A DNA stretch of 64,000 bases from Limanda limanda (Eukaryota; Chordata; Actinopteri; Pleuronectiformes; Pleuronectidae): contig NC_083651.1 in assembly GCF_963576545.1 (NCBI RefSeq), positions 7,485,886 through 7,549,885 on the forward strand. The letters run 5' to 3'. The position numbers and the translations under genes were made by a program. Positions 52,480 through 64,000 of the stretch are shown in pieces; the first letter of the stretch is position 1, and each line of letters begins with the position of its first letter. A model generated the notes under the pieces. It did no database searches, had not been told where the DNA came from, and saw nothing but the letters and a program-made list of their open reading frames with translations.

Positions 52480-55108
52480 ATACAGAAAGTTAAAATTTGG
52501 CTCATTGTTTATTTATTTACATTCTCACATGATCACAGTTCTGATGATTAACTTTATATTAACGATCCAAAGTTGTTTCTGTTCGTTCATATTTGAGGAA
52601 GCGACTGAAGGGAAAACGGCAACAAAAGATTTACTCAAATTCTCCACAGTTGTATTTATAACATTCTTAAATACACACCCAATCTTTAAATCTTTATTTT
52701 CTTTAAAGCACAAGGGGTATTTTGTAGATGCAGGATTTCAAAGCAACGATCCATTGGATGTGTTCTTCCTCATTTTACTTTTAAAAAATATGATTAAAAA
52801 CATTTATCAGTTGAATAATTACTTTTATGAATGTTCTTGACAGAGTGGATAACTATTTTAAATCATTTTTGTGCAGAAGTCACCATAATGTCCTTGAGCC
52901 GCTGACAATGCAAACCTCTCCCCGGTGGACGTGTCTACAAAATCAAACGACGAGTCAGTAACAATTTGAGAAGCCTCAGGATTCAGGCTGAACTCTGCAT
53001 GATGGTGTCACGTGACTTTTGTGTGTGAGCAGACTTGCTTACATCAGGATTCTGTGAGCCAGGACATCTCGGGACTAGAGCTCTACCACTAAGAGCCATT
53101 GCTGCCAGCACTGGAACTGGAATGATTTAAAGCTGCAGATTCCTGATGTCTGGACGAGGTGAGTGGCAAGAATTGGTGAAGACAGAACTACATGCAGGTA
53201 AAAATAAAATCCCTCCCAACCATGACAGGTTATAATCACCTACATTTATGGTGATAGTGTTGACTCTTGTTGTACCAGAGCGACGAGGTCTACTACATTA
53301 TGATCCAACCGATCTAGCCATCCCAGGGGTGAATCGTGGGAAAAGTGAAGAAGAGTGACAAGAACTGTGCAGATGAAAGAAATAATAATCTAGTGACCCA
53401 GAAAAAAACAATAATCTCATTTTAACAAACAGGCACAAAAGATTTTAAGCTCTATTGGCAAAGAAAAAATTTAAATCAACAAATTTTACTGTCTTTCGTA
53501 AGGTGAAAGTGAGAATGGACAAAAAGCAGCAGTTCCTACCCTTGTTGGCTTGGGTTCCCTTAGAACAAAGTGAGTTATACTAAACACTGAATGTTAGCTG
53601 TCAAATATCCAGAAATTCATGACTATTTCAAGACGATTTGGAAGCAAATAAATGAAGCAATAAAGTAGTGAAATAAGAGATTATCGTTTGTAATCCTGTA
53701 TATCCTCTCTTGAACTCCAGATTGAGACATAAAGGTTCATGATGCTCCTGAGGACAGAATTAGGCAGATTCAAGAAAGACGAGTTAGAGCATCTTCACAT
53801 AGCGATACTATAGAAGAGAGGTTTTCTCACTGACAACCTTATTGATCAATGCATCAAAACCATAGGGTGTTAACTTGACCAAAGGTATGAAACTTATAAA
53901 ACGTAACAAGCAGCAAATTCTCACAACTGAGGGACTGATAACAGTCAACGTTTGACACTCAAACGATTGATCTACTGCCTGACTGATGGATTTACTGTTT
54001 TATTGCTACTTTTAAGAAGTGAGTTGTAGAAAGAAGCACATGAGAAATGATAAGATAAAGCAACAGAAAAGCCAGACACCAACAGTGTTTAAGTGATGCA
54101 GACGTCAGCAGAACTTCACATTCTCCTGATTAACATTTCCAGCACATCACCGAGAACAACATGCATGGATTTAAAGCTTAGAGAGTATTTCAACCTATTA
54201 GGAAATATTGGATACAAGCGGGAAAACTATGTTTCATATCTGGGCATTAAAAAACAAAGTTGCAGCTCGTCGGGCTCTGTAAGAAAATCTGCCTACTTTC
54301 ACCTTTAAAGCTCATAAACTAATGCGCCATATCTTGCCTGTGTAATCCAGGCAAAAACAAAAGTGTAAAAACAAAAGAGTAAAAGCGACAGCTACAGTTG
54401 GATGATTAACTAAATGGTTGGGTCATATTTATGCACAAATATGAGAGTGGTATCGATCTTCATAAGAAAAGGTTAAACTTTTCCTTGAATTTGCTAGATG
54501 GATAAATACTAGTTTAATGAATGTGTAGTTCAAGTAATTTTTCTTCCCGTCTTTCTGAGTGTGACCACAGGAAGGATTGTTATTACAATGTCGTACCCCA
54601 ACATCTGATTAAGTGAAACGCAGCATGAGTCTTTTGCAGGTTCAGGATGGAACAGTGTGGAAATCCAGGCAGATCCTCCAGCATTTGGGAAAACAAAGTC
54701 TGACACATTTGCGAGATTATGTGATACGGCCGCACAATTTGAGAAACTGTCAGGCGTGACACGATGCTTCATATTCACGGATGTTTGAGGAAACTGCTGA
54801 GTTAGAACCCTTGGTGTAAGGCATAATCCAAAAACCATACCAGATCCCGAAATAGTCTGTGGTGAGTGAGAATGACCGCTTACCGCGCCAGAAGCTTCTG
54901 GACGTGGCCTGCAACTGTTCATTTTGTCCTTTTTCAGACGGGACGGAACAAAAGGAGAGTCCCCCCCCCCCCCCCCCCCCCCGTGCTTCAGGGCCTTGAC
55001 GAGGAGGTGAGGAGGTCAGACAAAATGGGCAACACCTATGTCCACATATGTCTTCCAGCTTCCATTTGATTTCGTCCCCCCCGGCAGAGAGGTCCGGCCG
55101 GTCGCCTG
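52480..55108 (-). other. gdap2: gdap2 3'UTR or downstream region
   Basis: Non-coding after the gdap2 stop. Candidate minus-strand AATAAA signals are at 54003-53998 and in an AATAAATAAA cluster near 52519-52510. The latter would give a 2.6-kb 3'UTR. A C22 run at 54961-54982 (G22 on the transcript) lies about 130 bases after the stop. Open frames on this strand (54530-55112) have no domain. Confidence 0.4.
54961..54982 (+). repeat. C22 homopolymer
   Basis: Twenty-two C in a row. On the gdap2 transcript this is G22, able to form a quadruplex. Length is probably polymorphic and error-prone in sequencing. Confidence 0.9.
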
Positions 55109-55150
55109 TCACAGACTGGAGGAGTTGGTGGGACGGTACGGTCCATTCAT
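55109..55150 (-). CDS. gdap2: GDAP2 terminal coding exon (13 codons)
   Basis: Minus strand acceptor TTTGTCTCCTCCACCTCAG ends at 55151 and is followed by MNGPYRPTNSSSL and TGA (55111-55109). It joins in phase 0 to ...DYDAR at 60311. By memory the human protein ends YDARENGPYY..., so NGPY directly after the same splice point supports the call. The exon is too short for standard ORF searches. The variable tail after NGPY is expected. Confidence 0.75.
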   Translation of the reverse strand: MNGPYRPTNSSSL

Positions 55151-55479
55151 CTGAGGTGGAGGAGACAAACGTCAGCAGATTGTAAACAGATCACAGGAGG
55201 TAAACGGAATCTAATAACCTTTAAGTTTAACTTTATCAGATAAATGCTGTGACTTTGTCAAATTACAAGGTGCGCAAATGTCAAAACAAATAAATAAATA
55301 CATAAAATTGACCAATAAATAGAAAAGGGCAGATTTCCTGTTAGGTTCGGGGTCTGGCTCCAGGAGGCTTTTTTTAAACTCTGAAATCAAGCAACAATAT
55401 CCAAATACTAGCTGAGGTCACTGGACATAACAAAGGCAGATTTTTATTTTTTAATTATGCCATATCCACCAATGTTCTG

Positions 55480-56176
55480 CTTTCGGATCACATTATATGC
55501 ACTACATATACCTGTCTCCTTGCACTGTGTACCCTGTGCAACACTCCGCTCCATATACTGGAACACTGACTTCACATCATATGTGATATGTGTTAATATA
55601 AACCATATTGATATTATATATCATTTTATACAATAATATTTTCTTTTGCACGCTCTGTCTACATATTCTTACACTCACAGTATATTATATTATTTATTGT
55701 ATAGGCAAATACTTATATTTATACCTCTACTATATATCATATCATATTATATCATACTCTTTGTATATTCTTGTATATACACATATTTATACATGTGTAT
55801 ATGTTATTATTATTATATTTACTATTATTATTATATATACTGTTGCTGTCATTATTACTATAAACTGATATTATATTGGTATAATTACTATCATATATAA
55901 ATATATATTATGTTATATTATATACTGTACTATTTTTATATACTGTCTAACAATAACATTACCATCATATCATCAGTGGTATTATCATCATCTTGCCACT
56001 GAACCTTATCTACCTATTTATCTTGTGTTTCTGTTTTTATTCTTTCTACCTCAATATTTTTTATTTTATTCTATTGTATTGTATTTTATTGTATTCAAAT
56101 ATACCGGCTGCTATGACGACTTAATTTCCCTTTGGGGATGAATAAAATAATCTATCTATTTATCTATCTATCTATT
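55480..56176 (+). mobile_element. Retroposon-like 3' end with (TATC)n tail
   Basis: AT-rich sequence with TAT-type tandem stretches leads to 'GGCTGCTATGACGACTTAAT', 'TTTCCCTTTGGGGATG', AATAAAATAA and a (CTAT)n tail. This is the standard 3' end of a family of fish retroposons. The piece GGCTGCTATGAYGACTTA also precedes the giant (TATC)n array at 25386. Confidence 0.6.
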
Positions 56177-58339
56177 ACAAATATTGTTTTAATACACCGT
56201 GACTGAGTTGCTGTCAGTAAAACTGTTTGAGATTAAAAGCCTGACGGGACTGCAGGATGCTCTGTGCGGAGCTGGAAGAGTTTTATTGTGAAACACTGAT
56301 GTAGGAGGAGCCTCAGTGAAAAATGGCAAACTGGTTACAACTGGCATTTATCAAATGAGGAGAAAAAACAGATTTCAGATGGAGGGAAGTAACCGAGCCT
56401 GCAGCGTGTAGAGTCACTTTAAATTTAGTCATTATACAGTAAAATAATATTTGGATCAGAGAGTATCTGTCACACATCAGACACACTTCTCCCTGTTCTA
56501 TTGAATAATTTCCTCCAAAATTTGGCAAACTTCTCTTACAAAATCTTAAATTTATCGTAAGAGTGGATAAAATAACATGGAGTTCCCTTTGGTATGTTGC
56601 AATAAATTGTTGTAAAAGATAAAACTTTTGTGTTTTGTCATTTCAGTGCACTTTCCAGGAAAGCTATGATAACCCGATCTCAGAGGGGAAACTGGAGCTC
56701 ACCTCTTCGTCTCTCACGCTGCTTATCTGTGATACAGGTAAAGCATTATAGTGAGATATTAAGACACTTTAAAGGATTTTAGAGCTTTTTCTAAAAAAAA
56801 TTAGGTTATAACAGAAGTAAGAGTGAACCAGAACAGTACATTTGCAGGTTTGATGTGTGAAAGATTAGATTAAACTCATTATAAAGAGAAAGGGCGCTGC
56901 TAATCCACATGAGAGTGCTCTGTTCGTTTATTACTATTAGTGCAACGCTCCCTTTAAGGCTATTTAAAACATCAGACTGCATTCTGTCCTTAAATAATAT
57001 TATGTATTCTGTATTCAACAATGATCTGTACACTCAGCTTGAGTCTTAAGATGGCATGTGTGCTGTAATTTACTTCTCCTGTCAGGCCACATTTTAGTGA
57101 ACAGAAAGAAGCTGTATTTGCTGGACTCTGCTCACACTGTGGTTGAGCCCAGCACACCAGACTATTTCTGGATAACTGCAACTCAAAAAGGTGTTGATAT
57201 GAATGTTACTGTCCAGTTTATTGCAAGGATGAGGTGCTGAAGGGGGGAAATATACTATAGCCCAACAGCCCATTACACAGTTCAATTCTCTACCAAGACC
57301 TGAGGTTCACCTAGATAGAATAGGTTCCTGATGAGTAAGTAAAATCTGGGAGAAGGTTCAAAAAGACGGAGTTTAAGCAGCACCTGAAATCATAAGTAAA
57401 ACTTACATGGCGTCAATGTGTGGATGACAATTTATAACCACATTCTGCTGTAACTATTTTTCTCCACAACCTCCAATGATGAGGATACAGATTGAACAGT
57501 GCAGTGTTAGTGCTGTTCTGTTTTCACCCTGAACTCCCTCTCTGGTTTATGTTTAAAAATCAGTCTTCTCAGTCATGTAAGGACAGGATCAAGAAAAACA
57601 CTGTATGTAATCAGTACCTCATGTCCATGTGCTGTATTGTTTGTAAAAAATGCATAAATCAACCCAAAAATGCATAAATCAACCCAAAATCTAATTTTAA
57701 GTCTATTTTTTTTATGCTGCATTATCCCCAAAAACGATTTATGGGTGAAAAGCACCCCCGTCATATTAAAACCTGCAGGTCTGTCTTCACCCTGAAGCCA
57801 ACTCACAATGCCAGCAGTAAGAAAGATCCCATATGTGGATTAGCAAATGGGTTTCTAAAAATACTGTTACCATTTGTTCATGTGCAAAAGAGCAAACCTA
57901 ATTCACTGGTACAAAACTGTGGCTGTGAGTAATTTACTCCATGAACTTGGTTCCAACAGTGTAGCTTACACTACTTGTGAACTCCCCTGACATCTCAAAT
58001 CCATGAAAATTATGTCAAAATGACTTAATTGGTATGAATCCACACCGGAGAATCTGACGTACAAAATGAGGTGAATGATACTGTTCAACTGAACCAAATA
58101 AAACTCAGTCCTCATCCAAGATTCAACGAAGGAGAAGACACATGTATATCTTTCATCAGCCAACACAAACGGCAAACTGCCACAAAGCGATACAGCAGAT
58201 TTAGATGGCAGCCATTCACAGATCATGAGGAATCTTAGGAAGCAGCTTAGGAGCTGGACATGAAACCCACCGTTTTTGGCGTCCTACTTTGATACTTTTG
58301 TTTTTTAAAAGCTACCTTAAATTCTGTCAAAGATCCTCA

Positions 58340-58800
58340 TCTGATGGTTTAAACCCTAGCCTGTATATAAAGGTGGATGATATGGTGGCTGGCTGTGGTA
58401 TCGGTCATAAATCCAGTTTAAGAACATATTAAATCATTTTTCGGACTGATTTTCATTTAAGGTAGTTCTTATCACACTGATTTACGTTTAGGTTTTCTTG
58501 TTTCTGATAAGTTTGGTTTTTATTAGTCATTTGATGCTATAAAAACAGAGATAAACGGCCTGATTGACAGCTGAGAATGGTTGCGAATGATCTTATTTGT
58601 ATCAATGGGAATCTGACCCTGCGGCTCCACACCGCTCTCAGTACTGAGCAGAATCTGGTTCAAAATGAGTGCAAGATGGTGGCTCATCAACCAGGGTATC
58701 TTAAGTTGGTTTCTAGTAGAGAACCCTCGTCCATCTTAATTTACAGCCTATTGTCTAAAAATTTTCTTCATTTGCTTCTCTGTCACTTTCTCACTGTGAT
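58340..58800 (+). repeat. Dispersed repeat R1 copy, near full length
   Basis: From 'GGTGGCTGGCTGTGGTATCGG' (split: GGTGGCTGGC, TGTGGTATCGG) and 'GTCATAAATCCAG' through 'GGTAGTTCTTATCACACTGA' and 'GATTGACAGCTGAGAATGG' to 'GTGCAAGATGGTGGC'. It provides the best in-window template for the family. Confidence 0.65.
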
Positions 58801-59559
58801 GTGGAAGAATAAAGCTGGTGAAAGCCTGTATACAATTGTGTCTTTTCACAGCACCATGGCTTTGCTACATTAAATCCAGTGATACCCATGACTTCAAAGA
58901 GAAATCAACATGGTATCATGGACACTGATTAATTTGTGTAATTTCCACAAATGCACACATTCTTACAGACAATTAACAAGTCATTAGCTGATTTTTGCCC
59001 TTTTCTTTGGTTTACATCATTAAGAAAGAAAATAAAGCAGACCAGGGTCCTCATTTATAAACCAGTGCGTAGGAGTCATCCTTCGGACGGATTACTTCAC
59101 ACATCAGTGGATCCTAGCCTCCACTCTGGGATATTATTTGGAAATAGAAGTTTGAAATTGAATAGTTTCTATATTTCACGTGAGTGATCTCCAGTGCGCC
59201 CTGATGGCACGTTCACTGCAGCGACTTTACACACATCGCGTGTGGATGATACACACACAGTGTTGCAATATATTATTAAAAACTATTAATGACTCGGCTC
59301 TGTAACTCTTGTTATCTGAACGTAATTGGCTGTAAGTTGTTTCATATCTTTTTCATTTGAAGGTTCTTAAGGAACAGTTATGTTGCGCAGGCACAAATAA
59401 CGCTGTTGGTTTCAATCTTAATGATGAAGTGGATCAATAACCTGCTTCAGTTCACCACCTCATGTTTGCTTCGTCATTTCCCCATCTCCCAAATGTTTAG
59501 ACGCATGGGTCACAGTTAGCAAGAGAGTGTTCAAATTCTCCTATCAAGTATTTTTTTTT

Positions 59560-59645
59560 ATAAATGGTAAATGGTTTTGTATTTATATAGCGCTTTTCTC
59601 AATCACAACGTTTGGGTGAGAAGTAGCGGTTATAAATGACGCCTC
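59560..59645 (+). repeat. Dispersed repeat with 'TTTATATAGCGCTTTTCT' core
   Basis: 'AAATGGTAAATGG' followed by 'TTTTGTATTTATATAGCGC' matches the copy at 670-705. Confidence 0.55.
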
Positions 59646-60310
59646 ATGTAATTTCTCCTCATTTAGCCTTTCTAACTCAGATTTTCCACCTTCAAAAAGA
59701 TCTATGGAATAGTGCGCTCAAAAAAGAAACTAGTGCAACCACATTTAAGTGTTTGTATTTAGTATTTGAGGCAACAGATATCAGAGGCAGATAACGTTTC
59801 AATTAAACACAAACAGCCAGAAAGCAGATGTGAAGCTGTACAGGATGCAACTCAGACCGCAGGCATTTCACCTGCAAGTAGAAGACTGATGGGATATAAA
59901 AAATGGAGCTGCAGACACAAACGCTTCAACGTATGCTCCAACGTAGGTTTTAGTTTTGCCTATGTGAAATAAGGTATGTTATAGGCATCTGGCTGAACTC
60001 TTTTCTCACATGGTTGTTTAAGTACAACATCCACCTACAGTGATTCATCCTCCACCCTGCCCAGACTGGATGCATATCATGGGAATGTGTAAGCTGTTTA
60101 TATGACAGGTAGATCCTCTCCTTAGTAAGATCACAGGATGAGATTGGCACATTATATAAAAAGGTACAAAAGTCCTCAAATTCATCTACCATTTTGAATA
60201 CATGGAAATTATTCAACTGAAGGTGAAGGAGGTACTAAATCAAGGGAAAGTTGAGAGGTTGGTGAGGAATATGTCTTTATCTCTGTCCATATGTGTGTGA
60301 TGGTGCGTAC

Positions 60311-60454
60311 CCGTGCGTCATAATCCACGACAAATGGAGGAATGTCGATCTGTTCCGGTTTGATGCAGGTGAAGAGCTGGTGCAGGTTGTCCAGGTAGCG
60401 GACTTTGTCCTTCAGCCCCGACACACTGAAGGTGGTGAAGAACCATGTTGAGAC
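60311..60454 (-). CDS. gdap2: GDAP2 penultimate exon (CRAL-TRIO end)
   Basis: Acceptor TTTTACAACCAG ends at 60455; 48 codons read VSTWFFTTFSVSGLKDKV, then RYLDNLHQLF, PEQIDIPPFVVDYDAR, and a donor GTACGC follows. The peptide closes the C-terminal CRAL-TRIO/Sec14-like domain of ganglioside-induced differentiation-associated protein 2, whose N-terminal half is a macro domain (exons beyond the window). Human GDAP2 has, by memory, PEQIDFPPFVLEYDAR at this point. Reading through the donor would add 34 residues (VRTITHIW... PPSPSVE) before a stop at 60209, a possible retained-intron isoform. Confidence 0.88.
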
Positions 60455-60734
60455 CTGGTTGTAAAAGAACCAATGTCAGAAAGCAAGAAAAAAATAACAA
60501 CTCATCAGTTATAGCTGGTATCTGACTTTAAAACTTTAATCTTGTCATGACCGACAAAGACAAAATTGACTGCAACAAAAACTGAAACTACATAACGACT
60601 AATGACACTTTAATTATCCCTGATGAAAGTTTGGCCACTGCAGCAAAGCATACTGTTATCAACATATACCACAAAACAAACCATTAGCTGTGTTGACCCT
60701 GTAAATATCCATTTGATGATGACGGCAATCTTAC
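60455..60734 (-). other. gdap2: gdap2 intron
   Basis: A 280-bp intron from GTAAGA to TACAACCAG. No feature beyond splice sites. Confidence 0.75.
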
Positions 60735-60789
60735 CTTAGAGCGAAACGTTGGATGTACGAAGTAGAATGCCTTTAAATTATTTTTAAAC
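60735..60789 (-). CDS. gdap2: GDAP2 exon, CRAL-TRIO domain
   Basis: A 55-base exon between acceptor TGTGTTGCAG (ending 60790) and donor GTAAGA. After one base completing a split codon it reads FKNNLKAFYFVHPTFRSK, the strand/helix segment typical of CRAL-TRIO domains (lysine-rich, then aYFVHPT). It joins in phase 0 to VSTWFFTTF. The exon before it was not found up to the window end, so that intron exceeds 3.2 kb. Confidence 0.88.
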
Positions 60790-61610
60790 CTGCAACACAT
60801 AAAACACAACAGCTCAGCAATAATCACTAAGAGCAGGGGTTGTGTGAAGTTTGACATCTTGTATGTATACATTTTTTTTTTCTCTCGTCTGTTAAACAAT
60901 GTTGATGCTGCTAATGCTAAAGTCGGGTAAATTGTAATCCTATGACGTTTTTTCAGGGCTCCCTGACTTTTCCTGCTGTGTCTTCATGATGTCGGGACCG
61001 CCTACATTTATGCACCATTTTACTTCTTTACAAGATATCGTTAGTAGCGCTGGCAGGATTAACTTTAAGCCAGCAGCACTAAGAGATCACATAGTCAATT
61101 TTGTGCAGAAAATCTCTCAAAACATTTGATTCGGTACAAACATGGATGTGAGCTTGTCCCTAATGGAGAGCCCAAACAGACTGTCAAGGGAAGTCGTGTT
61201 AGTCATTTGTCTTCATGATCTCATTCCCTGAGCTCATGACCAGAGGTGAGAGTTGGAGTCAAGTTTGTAAACTGAGAGCTTCATCTTCAGACCAACATCT
61301 TTTTCACCACAGCAGCCTGGTTCAATGTAGCCAGAACCACAGATGGTGCCCCATTCTGCCTGTCAAAATCATGCAACTTCAGGTCCACAAAACACTACAA
61401 CTTGTGTGGCAGAACCTCACTCCCAACCAGGAGGGAGAAATCCATCATTACCTCGCAAGATGCCTTGGAATCTGGAAGTTCTGACCCGTATCTCACCTAC
61501 TTTTACCTCAGCTGCACAGCGCCCCCCTCTGGAGGTCAGAGTCCAAAGGAGCAACTATAATTACAGTCCTGCTGTTGTGTGCCGCTGCCAACCATGACAC
61601 TTTTCATTTA

Positions 61611-61880
61611 TTTGTTCCAGAATCATCAGGTCACATGTGACTTTAATCTATGTGAGCATTTGTGCCAAACTTGACAGGATTCTCTGGAAGCATTGTTAAG
61701 ATAAAACATTCAAGAGGGAACATTTGTGCCTGTGATCAACAAAATTGAATCAGTTCATCTTTCAGTCCAAGTGAACTCTTGTACTAAATGTGACGAAATC
61801 CCCTGGAGGTGTCTTTGGGTTATCACCTTCACAAGGTAAACATGTGTCTTGTTAGGTCACAGTGACCCTGACGTTTTACC
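61611..61880 (+). repeat. Dispersed teleost repeat fragment
   Basis: 'TGTGCCAAACTTGACAGG', 'TCCAAGTGAACTCTTGTAC' and 'GGTCACAGTGACCCTGACG' have the layout of the common percomorph repeat also sampled at 1360-1510. Confidence 0.45.
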
Positions 61881-62049
61881 CACAAACGTAATCAGTTAAT
61901 ACTTGAGTCAAACTGTGAACAAATGGGATACATGGACAGTCAACCTGGTCAGCAAACCACCTTTTCATCACTCCATTTTGAAGAAAAGATCCATCAATGT
62001 TATCTAGCCCCCAAGAGTCAGAGTACCTGACTGTGGCAGCTAGAACATA

Positions 62050-62410
62050 CCCAGACAACAGCAAACTTGAAGTAAACTGTATTTACACGCTGATCCTTGA
62101 ACAAGTATATATATATAATTGCAGTTATATTCAAATTTCCAGAGAGCAAGGACAGACTTAGCCCTTCAGTGGAACTTAAAACAACTGGTTTTCATTTGCA
62201 GGATGTGGCTCCTATTTAGCTTGAAAAAAATATTCATCTATGGCGAACGTCACAGCAGGCTGCAGACAAAGAGATGCACTGTTAGGTTATTGATGCTGGA
62301 CAACAACAAACTTGAAGTAAACTGTATTTACACTCTGATCCTTGAACAAGTATATATATAATTGCAGTTATATTCAAATTTCCGGAAGCAAGGACAGACT
62401 TAGCCCTTCA
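62050..62410 (+). repeat. Direct duplication, ~245-bp period
   Basis: 'AACTTGAAGTAAACTGTATT', then 'TGATCCTTGAACAAGTATAT' and 'GGACAGACTTAGCCCTTCA' occur at 62066-62168 and 62310-62410 with few differences. The stretch between the copies is unique. Confidence 0.85.
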
Positions 62411-63249
62411 ATTCATGGCAGGACACTGAAAATAACTCACCACATTTGGGATAGATTGCAAGCCGTTCACATATACAAAGTGGTGGTTTGGCTGGGGCAC
62501 GCAGCATTGTTGTCATGTAACACATCACAGTTAGACAAAAGAGGGAGGAACTTGGTCTTTTCATTGACTAACTAACCCCGAGGGTGATTTAGGTGAACTA
62601 AAACATGACGTGGGACGTTCTTCATTGGTCCAGTGCTGAACAAAGAGAGAACAAAAAAAGAAAATCTTAAACAAACTCATCTGTCAATCTGAAAAAAGAA
62701 TCAATCGACCCACTTAGCCAGACAGTTTTGGAAACTTGTTTGTGTTCATGTTTGGCTTTGGTCTGCTGGTGGTTTATCTGGAGCCACAATGCATCTGCAG
62801 GCAATCAATAGCTTGATGGGTTGGGTTAGACGTTTCATTGCCTGCACTGATCAACAGTGCTACGCCAAGTAATAAGCACAATGACCGCTTAAGAAGTGAA
62901 ACTGAGAATAAAAACAGCTTCTCAATTAGTCACACGTTCTGACACAAGAGTTGGACCATGAATAGAAACTGTACGCCTTGAATGACATTAACAGAAGTAG
63001 CAGAGGGGAAAGGGTTTCAGTCTCAATGGGGGTTTCTGACTCCGCTATACTGATTCTGTACAATGAAGTTTTATTTGGATCAAACAAGAAAAGAGGCTTA
63101 CCAAAACATGTAGAGCCACCGATCGTTAATAACTACTAGATGGCAACACTTGAATAGAATAGCACTAAGTCGAGCTCAAAGCTCTGCCAAGTCCCATTAA
63201 ATCCAATTCATAGACATCAGTCCATTTATGATGCCAGATTTTTCCCATC

Positions 63250-63475
63250 AAGATAAAATAATTATTCTCTGGGACATTGGTGGAAATGTCATTAAAAAAA
63301 CACTATCATGCAATGTTCAAGAGAGAAACAAGAACCTGGATCCAACCAAAGATCCAACCTTTCATCAGGTTTTGTGGAGATGTGTTTGGTAGTTTTAAGC
63401 GTAGTCGTGCTGACAAACAAACAGATCAACCAATTAACAAACAGACAGGGGTGAAAACATGCCCTCATTAGTGGA
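63250..63475 (+). repeat. Dispersed teleost repeat fragment
   Basis: 'CAAGAACCTGGATCCAACC', 'CATCAGGTTTTGTGGAGATG' and 'GCTGACAAACAAACAGATC' followed by 'AACAAACAGACAGG' fit a common fish repeat ending in CAAACAGA-type runs. Memory-based. Confidence 0.45.
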
Positions 63476-64000
63476 GGTAACAATCAGATGCTATAATTTT
63501 CAATACAAATGTCCTCACAGGAAGCCAAAGGGCAAAGTCCAGGTCACAACTTCCCCATCAGCTCTAAAACATTTATTTCAGCTTTCAACCGTTTCTAGTC
63601 CAACTTGTCTGATAAAGTTCAATGAGTCAGATCTAAAACTTTGCAGAGTATATGTGGAACTAAAAACATTACAATAACTTTTGCAGTTTTTAGGTAATTA
63701 TCACCTTGCAGCAGTCACAATCATTACATGACTAGATGGGGTTTCCCAGTTCCAAAAAAAAAGTTGAATGAAGGTGTCTTTATACATATTCTTAAATTTG
63801 ACTGCTTGCATTCTGTGTCCTTTTTGCTATCGTAATTCCTTACTGTGTGTTGTCACAGAGAAGGCAGATGATTTTGACAGCCTTGAGGTGAAATCAAGTT
63901 TAAATCAAATTTATTCTGTAAAATAAACCAACATTCAGAATTTGTTCATATACATCTCCTCAGGAAATCCAACCACTAAATGCTGTGGGAACTTTTGAAT

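Larger units (their letters stand above)
55151..60310 (-). other. gdap2: gdap2 last intron (5.16 kb)
   Basis: The donor is GTACGC at 60310-60305, weaker than consensus, and the acceptor CCACCTCAG. It contains a retroposon tail (55480-56176), an R1 repeat (58340-58800), a 20-bp direct repeat at 57650-57690 (AAAAATGCATAAATCAACCC twice) and a repeat fragment at 59560-59645. Nothing else was recognised. Confidence 0.65.
60790..64000 (-). other. gdap2: gdap2 intron, partial
   Basis: No further exon was found. Repeats at 61611-61880, 62050-62410 and 63250-63475 are listed. The rest is plain intron-like sequence. Confidence 0.55.

Noticed and set aside
54530..55112. Two overlapping minus-strand frames (130 and 120 codons)
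   Set aside because: They lie in the gdap2 3' region across a C22 run, without domains or family resemblance.

Overview
The window is vertebrate nuclear DNA, most probably from a percomorph-like teleost. It has split genes with GT-AG introns, long (CA)n, (CT)n and (TATC)n microsatellites, many decayed DNA transposons, LTRs and LINE tails, and the gene order man1a2 - tent5c - gdap2. That order and relative orientation (+, +, -) match, from memory, human 1p12 (MAN1A2, TENT5C, GDAP2). Nothing looks bacterial, and no tRNA, rRNA or CRISPR was seen. The species cannot be named from the sequence.

Layout. (1) 1-1675: dispersed repeats. (2) 1676-5745, minus strand: one GIMAP/AIG1 GTPase exon with five upstream promoter/first-exon cassettes in a recent tandem duplication of about 1.37 kb. 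(3) 9725-15955, plus strand: the last two coding exons and 3'UTR of a class I alpha-mannosidase, best fit man1a2. No earlier mannosidase exon was found in the window, so the GIMAP gene appears to sit antisense in a man1a2 intron. (4) 16846-18707: a broken Tc1/mariner-superfamily transposon interlocked with a second element. (5) 18.7-26.4 kb: spacer with microsatellites, a hAT/BED remnant, a LINE tail and a 977-bp (TATC)n block. (6) 26.5-34.0 kb, plus strand: tent5c, with a TATA/CCAAT promoter, a non-coding first exon carrying a uORF, a 2-kb intron, a single coding exon and a 4-kb 3'UTR. (7) 34-52 kb: gene-poor spacer with three solo LTRs, one carrying a hAT insertion, and a foldback element. 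(8) 52-64 kb, minus strand: the last three coding exons of gdap2, including a 13-codon terminal exon 5.2 kb away from the previous one.

The genes do not form an operon. Mannosidase IA2 trims N-glycans in the Golgi, TENT5C is a non-canonical poly(A) polymerase that favours mRNAs of secreted proteins, GDAP2 is a macro plus CRAL-TRIO protein, and GIMAPs are lymphoid GTPases. The most interesting structure is the GIMAP promoter/first-exon array. The (TATC)n block next to the tent5c promoter and several transposon insertions datable from target-site duplications come next. Exon calls are from reading splice signals and remembered family sequences; no alignment was run.
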